From contig NZ_QEKW01000014.1 of assembly GCF_003096675.1 (NCBI RefSeq), positions 62,001-126,000 on the forward strand: a stretch of DNA of 64,000 nt, in the 5' to 3' direction. The notes beneath the pieces are model-generated. The model did not search any database. It had not been told where the DNA came from and saw only the letters and a program-made list of their open reading frames with translations. A program made the position numbers and the translations under genes. The first letter of the stretch is position 1; each line of letters starts with the position of its first letter. Source of the stretch: Actinomycetospora cinnamomea (GTDB lineage: Bacteria; Actinomycetota; Actinomycetes; Mycobacteriales; Pseudonocardiaceae). Positions 32,409 to 40,618 of this stretch are shown one piece after another.

Positions 32409-33316
32409 AAGCGCTTCGCCGGGTCGGGCGGGGCGGCGTCGAGCGCGACGAGCGCGTCGGACCACTCGCCGAGCTGCTTGGTGAGCGCGGGCAGGTCGTC
32501 GCCGATCGCGTCGACCACCGACTGCTGCATGGCGTCCGTGCGCGCCTCGAGCTCCGCGCGGTGGCGGACACCGTCGGCGCTCAGGGCGTCGCCGTCGACC
32601 AGCCCGCGCCGGTGCAGGCCCGCCACGGCGGTGTCGATCTGCTCCGGGCTCCATCCGCGCGACGGTGTGTAGGCACCCAGGGGATAGCCGCACCAGAGCT
32701 CGGTGAGCACGTTCATCTGCACCGGGTCGAGGCCGTCGACGGCGCACACCGCGAGGTGGGAGTCGCCGCGGTGCTCGCGCAGGACGTGGCAGGCGTGGAC
32801 GAGCGCGGCGAGCGTGTCGGCGGGCCACGGCTCGGTGGTGAGGCCGGTGAACAGCGGGCGGGCCGTGCGGTCCCCGGCCTCGATGCCCCGGCGCAGGGCG
32901 GTGACGGCCGCGGCGGCCTCCGCGTCGACGTCGCCGAGCAGGCGGCGCAGGGTCGCGCCGGGCGCGTCGAGGCGGATGCGGACGAGGTCGTCGTGGGCGA
33001 TCGCCGCGACGCCCGCCTCGTACTGCGGCCCGACGAGGTCCGGGGCGAAGACGCCGAGCGCCATGACGGCGACCGCGGTCGGCGGCGTCCCGAGCGGGGC
33101 GGTGCGCTGGAAGACGTAGGCCGCGAAGTAGTCGTCCAGGCCGTGCGCGGCGTAGCCCTCCGCGGCCTCGGGCGACCAGATCGACAGGCAGGCCAGCGGC
33201 TCGATGGCGTCCCGCAGGGCGCGCGCGGGCGACGGGTCCCGGCCGGCGGGGGGATCGGTGGGCCGCGGGCGGTCGGGGGGCGCGAAGAACAGGCCGCGCA
33301 TCGTCGGGTAGTCCAC
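32399..33316 (-). CDS. SCO6745-family protein (probable)
   Basis: 305 residues, all-helical and Ala-rich. The pattern IEPLACLSIWSPEAAEGYAA (about residues 38-57), DDYFAAYVFQRTAPLG and CHVLREHRGDSHLA followed by WCGYPLG resembles the actinobacterial SCO6745 group, which has a winged-helix-like C-terminal part. I assign it from memory of that pattern, so the name is tentative. No enzyme motif is visible. It is followed (leftward) by the tandem repeat and preceded by another unknown gene 22 bp upstream. Confidence 0.55.
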   Translation of the reverse strand: MDYPTMRGLFFAPPDRPRPTDPPAGRDPSPARALRDAIEPLACLSIWSPEAAEGYAAHGLDDYFAAYVFQRTAPLGTPPTAVAVMALGVFAPDLVGPQYEAGVAAIAHDDLVRIRLDAPGATLRRLLGDVDAEAAAAVTALRRGIEAGDRTARPLFTGLTTEPWPADTLAALVHACHVLREHRGDSHLAVCAVDGLDPVQMNVLTELWCGYPLGAYTPSRGWSPEQIDTAVAGLHRRGLVDGDALSADGVRHRAELEARTDAMQQSVVDAIGDDLPALTKQLGEWSDALVALDAAPPDPAKRLAG

Positions 33317-33338
33317 GCTGAGCTCCTTGTCGCTCCGG

Positions 33339-33857
33339 TCAGGTTCCGGCGGGGTCCGCGTCGTCCAGGGCGTGCCACACGACCCAGGACGAGACGGGGT
33401 CGGTCGCGGTCAGGACGCCGTGGACGCGCGCGATCTGCGCGACCAGCCACTCCGGCTCCCGGTCGTGCCCCCTGGCCTCGCGCTCGAGCACCGCGGTGAG
33501 GAGCTCGCCGGCACCGCGGGCCCGTCGGCGGCAGAGCCGGGTGCCCAGGACGCGGGCCGTCTCCTCGACCACGCGGTGGTCCTCGGGGCTGCCCGGCTTC
33601 GCGCCGCGGGCGAGCACCGGCCTTGTCGCGGCCGCCCACGCCCGCAGCGCCGCGCCCCGGGCCAGCGGCCAGGGCAGGACGGCGCCGTGGGCCTCGGCGT
33701 CGCGCAGGGCGAGCAGCAGCCCCGACACCTGGCCGAGGGCCGTGACCCACTGCCGGTACGTGCCGGGCACACCGGGGACCGCGTCCTGCGGCATCCGCGG
33801 GGTAGGCACGGCCGCGGGTGCGACGTGCGGCGCCTCGTCGTCCCTCATCGCCCGCAC
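33339..33857 (-). CDS. Hypothetical protein (172 aa)
   Basis: Helical, Arg/Ala-rich protein (GTYRQWVTALGQVSGLLLAL, LARGAALRAWAAATRP). The regular hydrophobic periodicity and the coherent codon third-position GC suggest a true gene, but no domain is recognised. ATG 33857 or 33848 could start it. It precedes the SCO6745-like gene by 22 bp on the same strand, so the two probably share a transcript. The spacer 33858-33965 holds no gene. Confidence 0.55.
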   Translation of the reverse strand: MRAMRDDEAPHVAPAAVPTPRMPQDAVPGVPGTYRQWVTALGQVSGLLLALRDAEAHGAVLPWPLARGAALRAWAAATRPVLARGAKPGSPEDHRVVEETARVLGTRLCRRRARGAGELLTAVLEREARGHDREPEWLVAQIARVHGVLTATDPVSSWVVWHALDDADPAGT

Positions 33858-33965
33858 CCCCTCGTCCGCCCGTGTCGCGTACCGCGACGGTAGGGAGGGG
33901 CGGGGTGTCGGCGCGTCGGGGAACGACCCCGAGAGAAACGCCGCGGTCAGGGGGAGGGGTGGGCG

Positions 33966-34163
33966 TCAGGCCACGAGCTGCGGGTACCAGGCGCTGATCT
34001 CGAGGTCGAGCTCGACGAGATCGGGGTGGGCGAAGAGCGCGCTCTCGTCCGGGCTCAGGCGCTGGGGGCGCCGTCCACCGGTCGGGCAGCCCTCCTCGTG
34101 GCGCAGGGGGTGGAGCTTCCACACCCGCACGGACTCGCAGTAGTGGCACTCACCGGTGATCAT
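33966..34163 (-). CDS. Small zinc-finger-like protein (65 aa)
   Basis: Starts MITGECHYCESVRVWKLHPL, with CHYC and a later Cys (HEEGC) as possible zinc ligands, then SALFAHPDLVELDLEISAWY. ATG 34163 has GAGGT at good spacing. Downstream of the phosphotransferase gene on the same strand, but separated by a family A palindrome. I do not know the family. Confidence 0.6.
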   Translation of the reverse strand: MITGECHYCESVRVWKLHPLRHEEGCPTGGRRPQRLSPDESALFAHPDLVELDLEISAWYPQLVA

Positions 34164-34306
34164 CGTGGGACCTCGGGCACGTCGGCGGCGTCGGGGGAGC
34201 GGTCCCCGCGCGCCGACGCCCGGGGGCCACCCCCATTGTGGTGCCCCGAACGTGCCGTCCCGCCCCCGCTCCGTGACCGCGCCCACCGTGTGACGCGCGC
34301 CCACCC

Positions 34307-34354
34307 CTACGTGCGTGATCTTCTGAGCTATAGCGCAGAAGATCACGCACGTGG
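34307..34354. repeat. Palindrome, family A, copy 2
   Basis: Arms ACGTGCGTGATCTTCTG (34309-34325) and its complement (34336-34352) with centre AGCTATAGCG. It ends directly at the TGA of the leftward phosphotransferase gene and precedes a codirectional small gene, so here it would end one transcript before the next gene. Confidence 0.85.
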
Positions 34355-35371
34355 TCAGCCGCCCAGCTCCGCCAGCGCCGTCTCGGCCTGGAGGATGATC
34401 GCCTCGGGGCCGGTGACCTCGTCGGGGTCGGCGTCGGCGCCCATGTCGCCCGCGCGGTAGCGCGTCCACACCCCGGCGTGGATGCACGCGGCGCGCCAGC
34501 GGGCGAAGGCCAGGTAGTACGACACGTCGACGTCCCCGGTGCCGGTCGCCGCGGTGTAGCGGGCGACGAGCTCCGCACGGGTCGGGTAGCCGCCCGCCGG
34601 CGTCGGGCTGGGCAGCGCCTCGGGCACCGTGTCGCCCGGCTCGGTCCAGGACACGAGCAGGTGCCCCAGGTCGCAGAGCGGGTCGCCGATCGTCGCCAGC
34701 TCCCAGTCGAAGACCGCGACCGCCTGCCCGTCGGGCGCGTAGGCGATGTTCCCGGGCCGGAAGTCGCCGTGGACGATGCCGACCGCGCCCTCGGGGACCC
34801 GCGCGGCGAGCGCGTCGTGGGCGGCGTCGAGGGCCGAGAGGTCCTCCATCGCCGACGAGTGCGCCTGCCGGTGCCAGCGCTTGAGCTGGCGCGCGACGAA
34901 GTTGCCGGGCCGGGCGAGGTCGTCGAGGCCCACCTCGGCGGGCTCGACGTGGTGCAGCGCGGCCAGGACGTCGATCGTGGACGTGCCCACCACCGTGCGC
35001 GCGGCCTCGGGAACCTCGGCGCCCGACTCGGTGTCGTTGAGCACCCGCCCGGGCGCGAAGTCCATGACGTAGAGGTCGGCGCCCCACACGTCGTGGTCGT
35101 CGCAGAACGCCCGCGGCGTCGGGACCGGCACCTCGGTGGGGTTCAGCGCCGCGAGGAAGCGCCACTCGCGGCGCATGTCGTGGGCGGTCTCCAGCACGCC
35201 GCCCAGCGGCGGGCGGCGCAGCGCCCACGCGTGCCCGGCCTCGTCGGTGACGCGGTAGGTGAGGTTCGAGCGCCCGCCCGCGATGCGCGTGAACTCGATC
35301 GAGCCCTCGATCTCGTCGATGTGCGACCGGAACCAGCGGACGACCGCGTCCGGGACCTCCTCGGCTGCCAT
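34355..35371 (-). CDS. APH-family kinase (FadE36/ACAD10-like)
   Basis: About 338 residues. Kinase motifs are IAGGRSNLTYRVTD (nucleotide loop), VGIVHGDFRPGNIAY (catalytic loop) and VFDWELATIGDPLCDLGHLL (metal loop), the signature of acyl-CoA-linked aminoglycoside-phosphotransferase-like proteins rather than antibiotic kinases. ATG 35371 is chosen; an ATG at 35383 is equally possible, neither with a good ribosome binding site. Divergent from a TetR gene, with a palindrome in the spacer. May phosphorylate a hydroxyacyl-CoA; no ACAD lies beside this copy. Confidence 0.82.
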   Translation of the reverse strand: MAAEEVPDAVVRWFRSHIDEIEGSIEFTRIAGGRSNLTYRVTDEAGHAWALRRPPLGGVLETAHDMRREWRFLAALNPTEVPVPTPRAFCDDHDVWGADLYVMDFAPGRVLNDTESGAEVPEAARTVVGTSTIDVLAALHHVEPAEVGLDDLARPGNFVARQLKRWHRQAHSSAMEDLSALDAAHDALAARVPEGAVGIVHGDFRPGNIAYAPDGQAVAVFDWELATIGDPLCDLGHLLVSWTEPGDTVPEALPSPTPAGGYPTRAELVARYTAATGTGDVDVSYYLAFARWRAACIHAGVWTRYRAGDMGADADPDEVTGPEAIILQAETALAELGG

Positions 35372-35454
35372 GGCGGCGAGCATGCCGGTCCATCGATCAC
35401 CGTGCACCCCGCGGGCCCCTGGTGGACACCGCGAGCGAGGTCTACCGTGACCGT

Positions 35455-35477
35455 TGACCGGATTCATCATCTGGTCA
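35455..35477. promoter_or_regulatory. Operator-like inverted repeat before the TetR-P450 operon
   Basis: TGACC-n-GAT, five bases, ATC-n-GGTCA: eight of nine arm positions pair. It sits 22 bp before the TetR start and upstream of the divergent kinase gene. TTGACC at its left edge could also serve as a -35 box. Good candidate for TetR autoregulation. Confidence 0.5.
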
Positions 35478-35498
35478 CGACAGCGCGAGGAGGTGCCC

Positions 35499-36182
35499 GT
35501 GAGCCGGGTGCAACGGATGCTCGACGCGGCGGGGGAGCTCCTGCTCGCGCACGGGTACCGGCGGGTGACCGTCGACGACGTGGCCCGCCGCGCCGGCGTG
35601 GGCAAGGGCACCGTGTACCTGCACTTCGCGAGCAAGCTCGACCTGTTCGCCGGGGTCCTGCTGCGGGACTCCGTCGGCATCACGCGGGACCTGCGCGACG
35701 CGCTGCGCGCCGACCCGCGCGACGCCGCGCTCGACGCGACGATGCGTCGGACGTTCCTGGCCGTGCAGCGCCGCCCGCTGACCCGGGCGCTGCACACCGG
35801 TGACGCCGACATGCTCGGCGCGATCGCCACGGACACGAAGGCGGGACTCGAGGTCGTCACCGACAAGACGGCATTCGCGGCGGCGCACTTCGCCCTGCTC
35901 TACCGCCACGGTCTCCTCGCCGAGGACCCCGCCGCCACCGCGGACCTGGCCTACCGGTTCGCGGCCGCGTGCACCGGCTTCTTCCTCGACCACCTCGTCC
36001 CGGCCGGCGCCGGGATGGACGCGACGGCCCGGGCCGACGCCCTCGCCGCCGTCGTCCGGGCGGGGTTCACCCCGCCCGGCGAGCCCGACCCGGCCGCCCT
36101 CGTCGCGGCGGCGGACGAGCTCGCCGCGCTCTACGAGCACACCATCGACCACCTCGCCGCGGCCCTCCCGGAGGAGCCATGA
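35499..36182 (+). CDS. TetR-family regulator of the P450 operon
   Basis: 227 residues from GTG 35499 (GAGGAGGTG upstream). The HTH is YRRVTVDDVARRAGVGKGTV followed by YLHFASKLDLF. The rest is a helical ligand domain. The TGA overlaps the ATG of the P450 gene, so regulator and enzyme are cotranscribed. It likely senses the P450 substrate or product. A 23-bp inverted repeat upstream fits autoregulation and control of the divergent kinase. Confidence 0.86.
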   Translation: MSRVQRMLDAAGELLLAHGYRRVTVDDVARRAGVGKGTVYLHFASKLDLFAGVLLRDSVGITRDLRDALRADPRDAALDATMRRTFLAVQRRPLTRALHTGDADMLGAIATDTKAGLEVVTDKTAFAAAHFALLYRHGLLAEDPAATADLAYRFAAACTGFFLDHLVPAGAGMDATARADALAAVVRAGFTPPGEPDPAALVAAADELAALYEHTIDHLAAALPEEP

Positions 36183-37372
36183 CCACCCACCGCTCGACAC
36201 TGCTCGACCGCGACCTCCCTCCCGACATCGCCGACCTGCCCGCCGTGCTCGAGTGGCTCGCCGCGCTGCGTGCGCAGGCGCCGGTCTGGCGCGACCGCTA
36301 CGGCATGCACCACGTCACCCGGCACGACGACGTGCAGCTGGTGCTGCGCGACCACGCCACGTTCAGCTCGGACTTCTCGGCGGTGATGCCGGGCTCCGAG
36401 ACGATGACCAAGGGGATGCTCACCCGCCTCGACCCCCCGGAGCACCGGGCGCTGCGACACCTGGTGAGCGCCTCGTTCACCCCGCGGCGCGTCGCCGGGC
36501 TCGAGCCACGGATCCGCGAGCTCACGAGGCGGATGCTCGACGAGGCCGGCGAGGCGTTCGACCTCGTCGACACGCTCGCCTTCCCGCTGCCGGTGACCGT
36601 CATCGCCGAGATGCTCGGGCTGCCGGCCGCCGATCACCCGCGGTTCCGCGCCTGGGCCGAGGGCCTGTTCTCGATGCAGGTCGACGACCCGAAGGAGGCC
36701 GTGAACGATCCGCGCGTGCGCGACGCGATGGGCGAGGTCACCACCTACCTCGGGGACTGGTGCCGTGCCCGCCGCGAGGACCCGACCGACGACCTGGTGT
36801 CGGCGCTCGTCACCACCGAGGTCGACGGCCGGCGCCTGGACGACGAGGAGGCCGCCAACTTCTCGATGCTGCTGCTGTTCGCCGGGCACATCACCACCAC
36901 GCTGCTGCTCGGCAACGCGATCCGGGTGATCGACGGGAACCCCGGCGCCTGGGCGTCGCTGCGTGCCGACCCCTCGACGATCCCGGCGACGATCGAGGAG
37001 GTGCTGCGACTGCGCCCGCCGTTCCCTCTGACCGCGCGCGCCACCACCCGCGACGTCGACATCTCCGGGATCACGGTGCCGGAGCGGTCGATGGTCATGC
37101 CGTGGCTGCTCTCGGCCAACCACGACCCCGACGCCCACCCGGACCCGGAGCGCTTCGACCCGTCCCGCCCGGGGATCGGCGGCGGGTCCCAGCTGGCGTT
37201 CGGCCACGGCATCCACTTCTGCCTCGGCGCCCCGTTGGCCCGTCTCGAGGCGCGCGTGGCGCTGGAGGAGATGACCGCTCGCTACGCTGCGCTGTCCGTG
37301 GGCGAGGGGGAGCAACAGCCGTACACGAGTCGTGTGCTCGGCACCCGCCACCTCCCGGTGGTCACGACCTGA
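36179..37372 (+). CDS. Cytochrome P450
   Basis: 397 residues, a typical soluble bacterial P450. It has the I-helix AGHITT (235-240, with Ile where Glu or Asp is common), the K-helix EVLR (274-277) and the heme loop FGHGIHFCLGAPLAR with Cys348 as the thiolate ligand. The I-helix variant may change proton delivery but the Thr pair is kept. No ferredoxin or reductase is adjacent; the 2Fe-2S ferredoxin at 40231 is of a different fold. Substrate unknown. Confidence 0.9.
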   Translation: MTTHRSTLLDRDLPPDIADLPAVLEWLAALRAQAPVWRDRYGMHHVTRHDDVQLVLRDHATFSSDFSAVMPGSETMTKGMLTRLDPPEHRALRHLVSASFTPRRVAGLEPRIRELTRRMLDEAGEAFDLVDTLAFPLPVTVIAEMLGLPAADHPRFRAWAEGLFSMQVDDPKEAVNDPRVRDAMGEVTTYLGDWCRARREDPTDDLVSALVTTEVDGRRLDDEEAANFSMLLLFAGHITTTLLLGNAIRVIDGNPGAWASLRADPSTIPATIEEVLRLRPPFPLTARATTRDVDISGITVPERSMVMPWLLSANHDPDAHPDPERFDPSRPGIGGGSQLAFGHGIHFCLGAPLARLEARVALEEMTARYAALSVGEGEQQPYTSRVLGTRHLPVVTT

Positions 37373-37437
37373 TCGGGTGAGCGTCACCCCGGGTGACCGT
37401 GTGCTGATTACCCATCACGATCAGTCACGATGAGCGC

Positions 37438-38157
37438 GTGTCCCGCGCCGCGCTCGCCCGCCTCCTGCTCGGGGTCGCCGTCGCCGTCTGCGCGGCCGCC
37501 GCCGTGGTCACGCTGACGACGGCGCACGTGCCCACCGCCCCCGTCGCCGCCCCCGTCACCGCCCCCGCGCCCGATCCGGCGGCCGCCCTCACCGGCCTCG
37601 CGGCGGCACCGCCGGGGGAGCGGGCCGTCGTCGCGCGGGTCGTCGACGCGGTCACGTTCGACGCGCGCCTGCCCGACGGCGGGCCGGTGGTGCGGGTACG
37701 CGCGCTGGGCGTACAGCCGCCCGGCGCCTGCTACGGCGAGCAGGCGACGGCGTTCGCGTCGCGGGTGCTGGCCCGACGCGCGGTGACCCTCGTGGCCGGG
37801 CCGGGCCGGGCCGCCGACCGGTTCGACCGCCGCCTCGCCACCGTCACGCTGGACGGCGGCGGGGACTACGCCGTGCTCGCCGCCGAGGCGGGGATCGCCC
37901 GCGCCTACGCCGCCGACGCCGCGCCCGAGGCGATGCCCGCGGTACGCGCTGCCCAGGACCGCGCCCGCCTCGCGGAACGGGGCGTCTGGGGCGCGCCGTG
38001 CCGCGGCGCCGAGGCCGCGCGGGACACGCCGAGCGCGGGCAGCACGGCCAGGAGCAGCACGGCCACGAGCAGCACGGCCACGAGCAGGACGACCGCCTCC
38101 ACCGCGGCCGGGAGCGGCGCGGCCCGGGGCGGCGCGGCCGGGGTCGACGGCTCCTGA
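37438..38157 (+). CDS. Secreted SNase-like protein with altered active site
   Basis: 239 residues. A signal or membrane anchor (LARLLLGVAVAVCAAAAVVT, about 7-26) leads to an SNase-like OB fold (about 62-180): ARVVDAVTFDARLPDGGPV, RVRALGVQPPGACYGEQATA and FDRRLATVTL. In true thermonucleases the strand after VRxxGI carries D-T-P-E, with Glu as general base; here it reads V-Q-P-P-G, so that Glu seems lost, though an Arg is kept. The C-terminus is a low-complexity Ser/Thr/Ala tail with a 15-bp repeat (STATSS). It may bind nucleic acid without cutting. Confidence 0.65.
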   Translation: MSRAALARLLLGVAVAVCAAAAVVTLTTAHVPTAPVAAPVTAPAPDPAAALTGLAAAPPGERAVVARVVDAVTFDARLPDGGPVVRVRALGVQPPGACYGEQATAFASRVLARRAVTLVAGPGRAADRFDRRLATVTLDGGGDYAVLAAEAGIARAYAADAAPEAMPAVRAAQDRARLAERGVWGAPCRGAEAARDTPSAGSTARSSTATSSTATSRTTASTAAGSGAARGGAAGVDGS

Positions 38158-38160
38158 CCG

Positions 38161-38652
38161 TCAGTCGCCCGGGCGCGCCTCGTGGTGCCGCCGCCCGTGG
38201 GTGCGGCGGTCCTCCTTCATGGCCGCCTCGAACACGTGGCGCCGGCCGCCGGCGAGCCGTTCGCGGGCCCGGCGTTCGTGGTCGCGCACGACCGACCAGT
38301 ACGTGTCGTCGTACTCCTCGACGATCTGGAAGCTCCAGCGGCCCTCGAGGAGGTTGCGCCCGACGAGGTCGGCCTCGATCTCGTCGGCGATCCCGTCGTG
38401 GCCGGCTCCGCGGAGGGCGTCGACGGCCTTGCCGATCGTGAGGTCGGCGGTGCCCGAGAGCTGGTGGAACGCGTAGAGGTGCCCGCGGGCGCGCTCGACG
38501 AACTCCATGCCCTCGGAGAGCTTGCCGAGCGCCTCGACGGTGGCCTGGTCGAGGTCGCCGCGACGGTCGGGGCCGAGGGCGTCCTCGCCGGTCTCGTGGC
38601 GGACCGAGCCGCCGTGGTCGTCGTACGCGTCGGGGGCCGGGACGTCGCTCAC
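38161..38652 (-). CDS. Conserved hypothetical protein (163 aa)
   Basis: Acidic N-terminus followed by a helical body: LGKLSEGMEFVERARGHLYA, HQLSGTADLTIGKAVDALR, LLEGRWSFQIVEEYDDTYW, and a basic His/Arg-rich tail. This looks like a small actinobacterial cytosolic protein that I have no name for. It ends 3 bp after the convergent SNase-like gene. No metal motif stands out in the body. Confidence 0.6.
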   Translation of the reverse strand: MSDVPAPDAYDDHGGSVRHETGEDALGPDRRGDLDQATVEALGKLSEGMEFVERARGHLYAFHQLSGTADLTIGKAVDALRGAGHDGIADEIEADLVGRNLLEGRWSFQIVEEYDDTYWSVVRDHERRARERLAGGRRHVFEAAMKEDRRTHGRRHHEARPGD

Positions 38653-38692
38653 GCCGCGGACTTCCCGGGGGTGTCGGGTCGGAAACGGTGGT

Positions 38693-38732
38693 GTGCGTGC
38701 TTACCCGTGCCCTGGCACGGGAGAGCACGCAC
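38693..38732. repeat. 40-bp hairpin repeat, family B, copy 2
   Basis: Arms GTGCGTGCTTACCCGTGCC and GGCACGGGAGAGCACGCAC pair at 17 of 19 positions across a 2-base centre. The tail GAGAGCGGAGCTCAAAG resembles that of copy 1 at 28923. It lies just after the stop of the leftward oxidase gene. Confidence 0.65.
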
Positions 38733-38743
38733 GAGAGCGGAGC

Positions 38744-40141
38744 TCAAAGCACCTTGCCGGGGTTGAGGATCGCGTGGGGGTCGAGGGCGGCCTTGACCGC
38801 GCGCTGCATGGCCAGGACCTCGGGCGCCTGCTCGCGCTGCAGGCCGTCGCGCTTGAGCAGCCCGACCCCGTGCTCGCCGGTGACCGTGCCGCCGAGGGCG
38901 AGGGCCTCGGCGAGGATCTCCTCGAACGCCGCCTGCGCGCGCTCGCGGGCCGGCTCGTCGCCGACCGGGGTGATCAGCAGCGGGTGGAGGTTGCCGTCGC
39001 CGGCGTGCGCGAGGTTGGCGATCGTCGTGTCGTGGCGGCGTCCGATCTCCTGGATGCGCGCGAGCATCTCGGGCACCGCGGCCCGCGGCACGCAGACGTC
39101 CTCGGTGAGCACCGGCCCGAGCCGCTCCAGGGCGGGGTAGGCGAGGCGCCGGGCGGCGAAGAGCGCGTCGGCCTCCTCGGCGTCGGCGGCCTGCGCGGCG
39201 AAGCTGGCACCGGCCTCGGAGAAGTGCCGCACCATCTCGCCCGCCTCGGTGTCCCCGGCGGCTCCCGGCGCGTCCGAGCGCCCCAGCAGCACGACGTCGG
39301 CCTCGCCCGCCAGGCCCATCTTCTTCCAGGCGTCGACGGCCTCGAGGCACGTGCGGTCCACCAGCTCCAGCGCCGACGGCGTCAGCCCCGCGGCGGTGAT
39401 CGCGGCGACGGCGCGTCCGGCGTCGACGACGGAGCCGAAGTACCCGGCGACGGTGTGCTCCGGCGCGCGGGCCGGGCGCAGCTTCACGGTGACCTCGGTG
39501 ATCACCCCGAGCGTGCCCTCGGACCCGACCATCAACCCGGCCAGGTCGAGCCCCGCGACGCCCTTGGCGGTGCGCCGGCCCAGCCGCACGAGCTCGCCGA
39601 GTCCGTTGACGACCTGCATCCCCAGCACATAGTCGCGGGTGACGCCGTACTTGACGCAGCAGACCCCGCCGGCGTTGGTGGCGACGTTGCCGCCGATGGT
39701 CGACCAGGGCGAGCTGGCCGGGTCCGGCGGGTACCAGAGCCCCAGCTCCGCGCACGCCGCGCGCAGGTCGTCGTTGACCACCCCGGGCTGGACGACCGCG
39801 AGCCGCTCGGCCGGGTCGATCTCGAGGACGCCGGTCATGTGCTCGGTGGACACGACGACCGCGCCCTCGGTCGCGTTGGCACCGCCCGAGAGCCCCGTGC
39901 CCGCGCCGCGGGGGACCACCGGCGCCCGGTGGGACAGGCACGCCTGCACGACGGCCTGCACCTCCTCGGCCGTGCGCGGGCGCACCACGGCCGCCGGCAG
40001 GGCGTGCGGCGCCCACTCGGCGTCGTCGTGGGCGTAGCTCGCGAGGACGTCGGGGTCGTCGAGCACCCGTCCCGCGGGCAGCGCCGCGACCAGGGCCCCG
40101 ACGACCGCGGACGCCGCCACGGGTTCGGCGGTGGTGCTCAT
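38744..40141 (-). CDS. FAD-linked 2-hydroxyacid oxidase/dehydrogenase (GlcD-like)
   Basis: 465 residues, PCMH-type FAD domain followed by the glycolate-oxidase C-terminal domain. Motifs are VVPRGAGTGLSGGANA, STIGGNVATNAGGVCCVKYG, GSEGTLGVITE, LAHAGDGNLHP and VTGEHGVG; the NPGKVL end is standard. These enzymes oxidise glycolate, lactate or D-2-hydroxyacids. No GlcE or GlcF partner is nearby, so it may be a stand-alone D-lactate or 2-hydroxyglutarate dehydrogenase type. Start ATG 40141; the gene is followed by the family B hairpin. Confidence 0.87.
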   Translation of the reverse strand: MSTTAEPVAASAVVGALVAALPAGRVLDDPDVLASYAHDDAEWAPHALPAAVVRPRTAEEVQAVVQACLSHRAPVVPRGAGTGLSGGANATEGAVVVSTEHMTGVLEIDPAERLAVVQPGVVNDDLRAACAELGLWYPPDPASSPWSTIGGNVATNAGGVCCVKYGVTRDYVLGMQVVNGLGELVRLGRRTAKGVAGLDLAGLMVGSEGTLGVITEVTVKLRPARAPEHTVAGYFGSVVDAGRAVAAITAAGLTPSALELVDRTCLEAVDAWKKMGLAGEADVVLLGRSDAPGAAGDTEAGEMVRHFSEAGASFAAQAADAEEADALFAARRLAYPALERLGPVLTEDVCVPRAAVPEMLARIQEIGRRHDTTIANLAHAGDGNLHPLLITPVGDEPARERAQAAFEEILAEALALGGTVTGEHGVGLLKRDGLQREQAPEVLAMQRAVKAALDPHAILNPGKVL

Positions 40142-40230
40142 GGCGTCCCCCTCGTCGGCTCGCTCGGTCCACCGTAACCGGCAGCGGCTCCCGGGCGGGG
40201 GCGTCGCGCGACGGCTACCGTCCCCGCTCG

Positions 40231-40590
40231 ATGAGCGCCGTACCGACCCTCACCGTCTGCCGCGGCTGCTGCTGCGGCACGTCCACCAAGCACCCCGGCG
40301 TCGACCACCGCGCCCAGCTCGAGCGCCTGCGCGCCGCCGCCGGACGTGTCCGGGTCAGTGACTGCCTCGACGCGTGCGCTTACTCGAACGTCGTGGTCGT
40401 GTCGCCGTCGCCCGCGGGCCGGCGTGCGGGGGCCCGCCCCGTGTGGCTGCTCGGCGTGCTCGACGCGGAGACCGAGGACGAGGTCGTCGCGTGGGTCCGC
40501 GCGGGCGGGCCGGGCGTGGCCGAGCCGCCGGGCATGCTCGACCTGCGGATCTTCACGCCGTCGCGCCGGGTCCGCGCCGCCGTCGACTGA
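40231..40590 (+). CDS. Thioredoxin-like [2Fe-2S] ferredoxin domain protein
   Basis: 119 residues starting MSAVPTLTVCRGCCCGTSTK. Cysteines 10 and 13-15 at the N-terminus and 45 and 49 in SDCLDACAYSN fit the four-Cys cluster of thioredoxin-like ferredoxins (C-x-n-C, then C-x3-C). The C-terminal half (PVWLLGVLDAETEDEVVAWV) completes the fold. Such proteins accept electrons or handle small redox tasks. It is followed 28 bp later by the alcohol dehydrogenase on the same strand, so they may be cotranscribed. Confidence 0.78.
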   Translation: MSAVPTLTVCRGCCCGTSTKHPGVDHRAQLERLRAAAGRVRVSDCLDACAYSNVVVVSPSPAGRRAGARPVWLLGVLDAETEDEVVAWVRAGGPGVAEPPGMLDLRIFTPSRRVRAAVD

Positions 40591-40618
40591 TCCCCGCCGG
40601 GGCGTGTAGGACGGTGCG

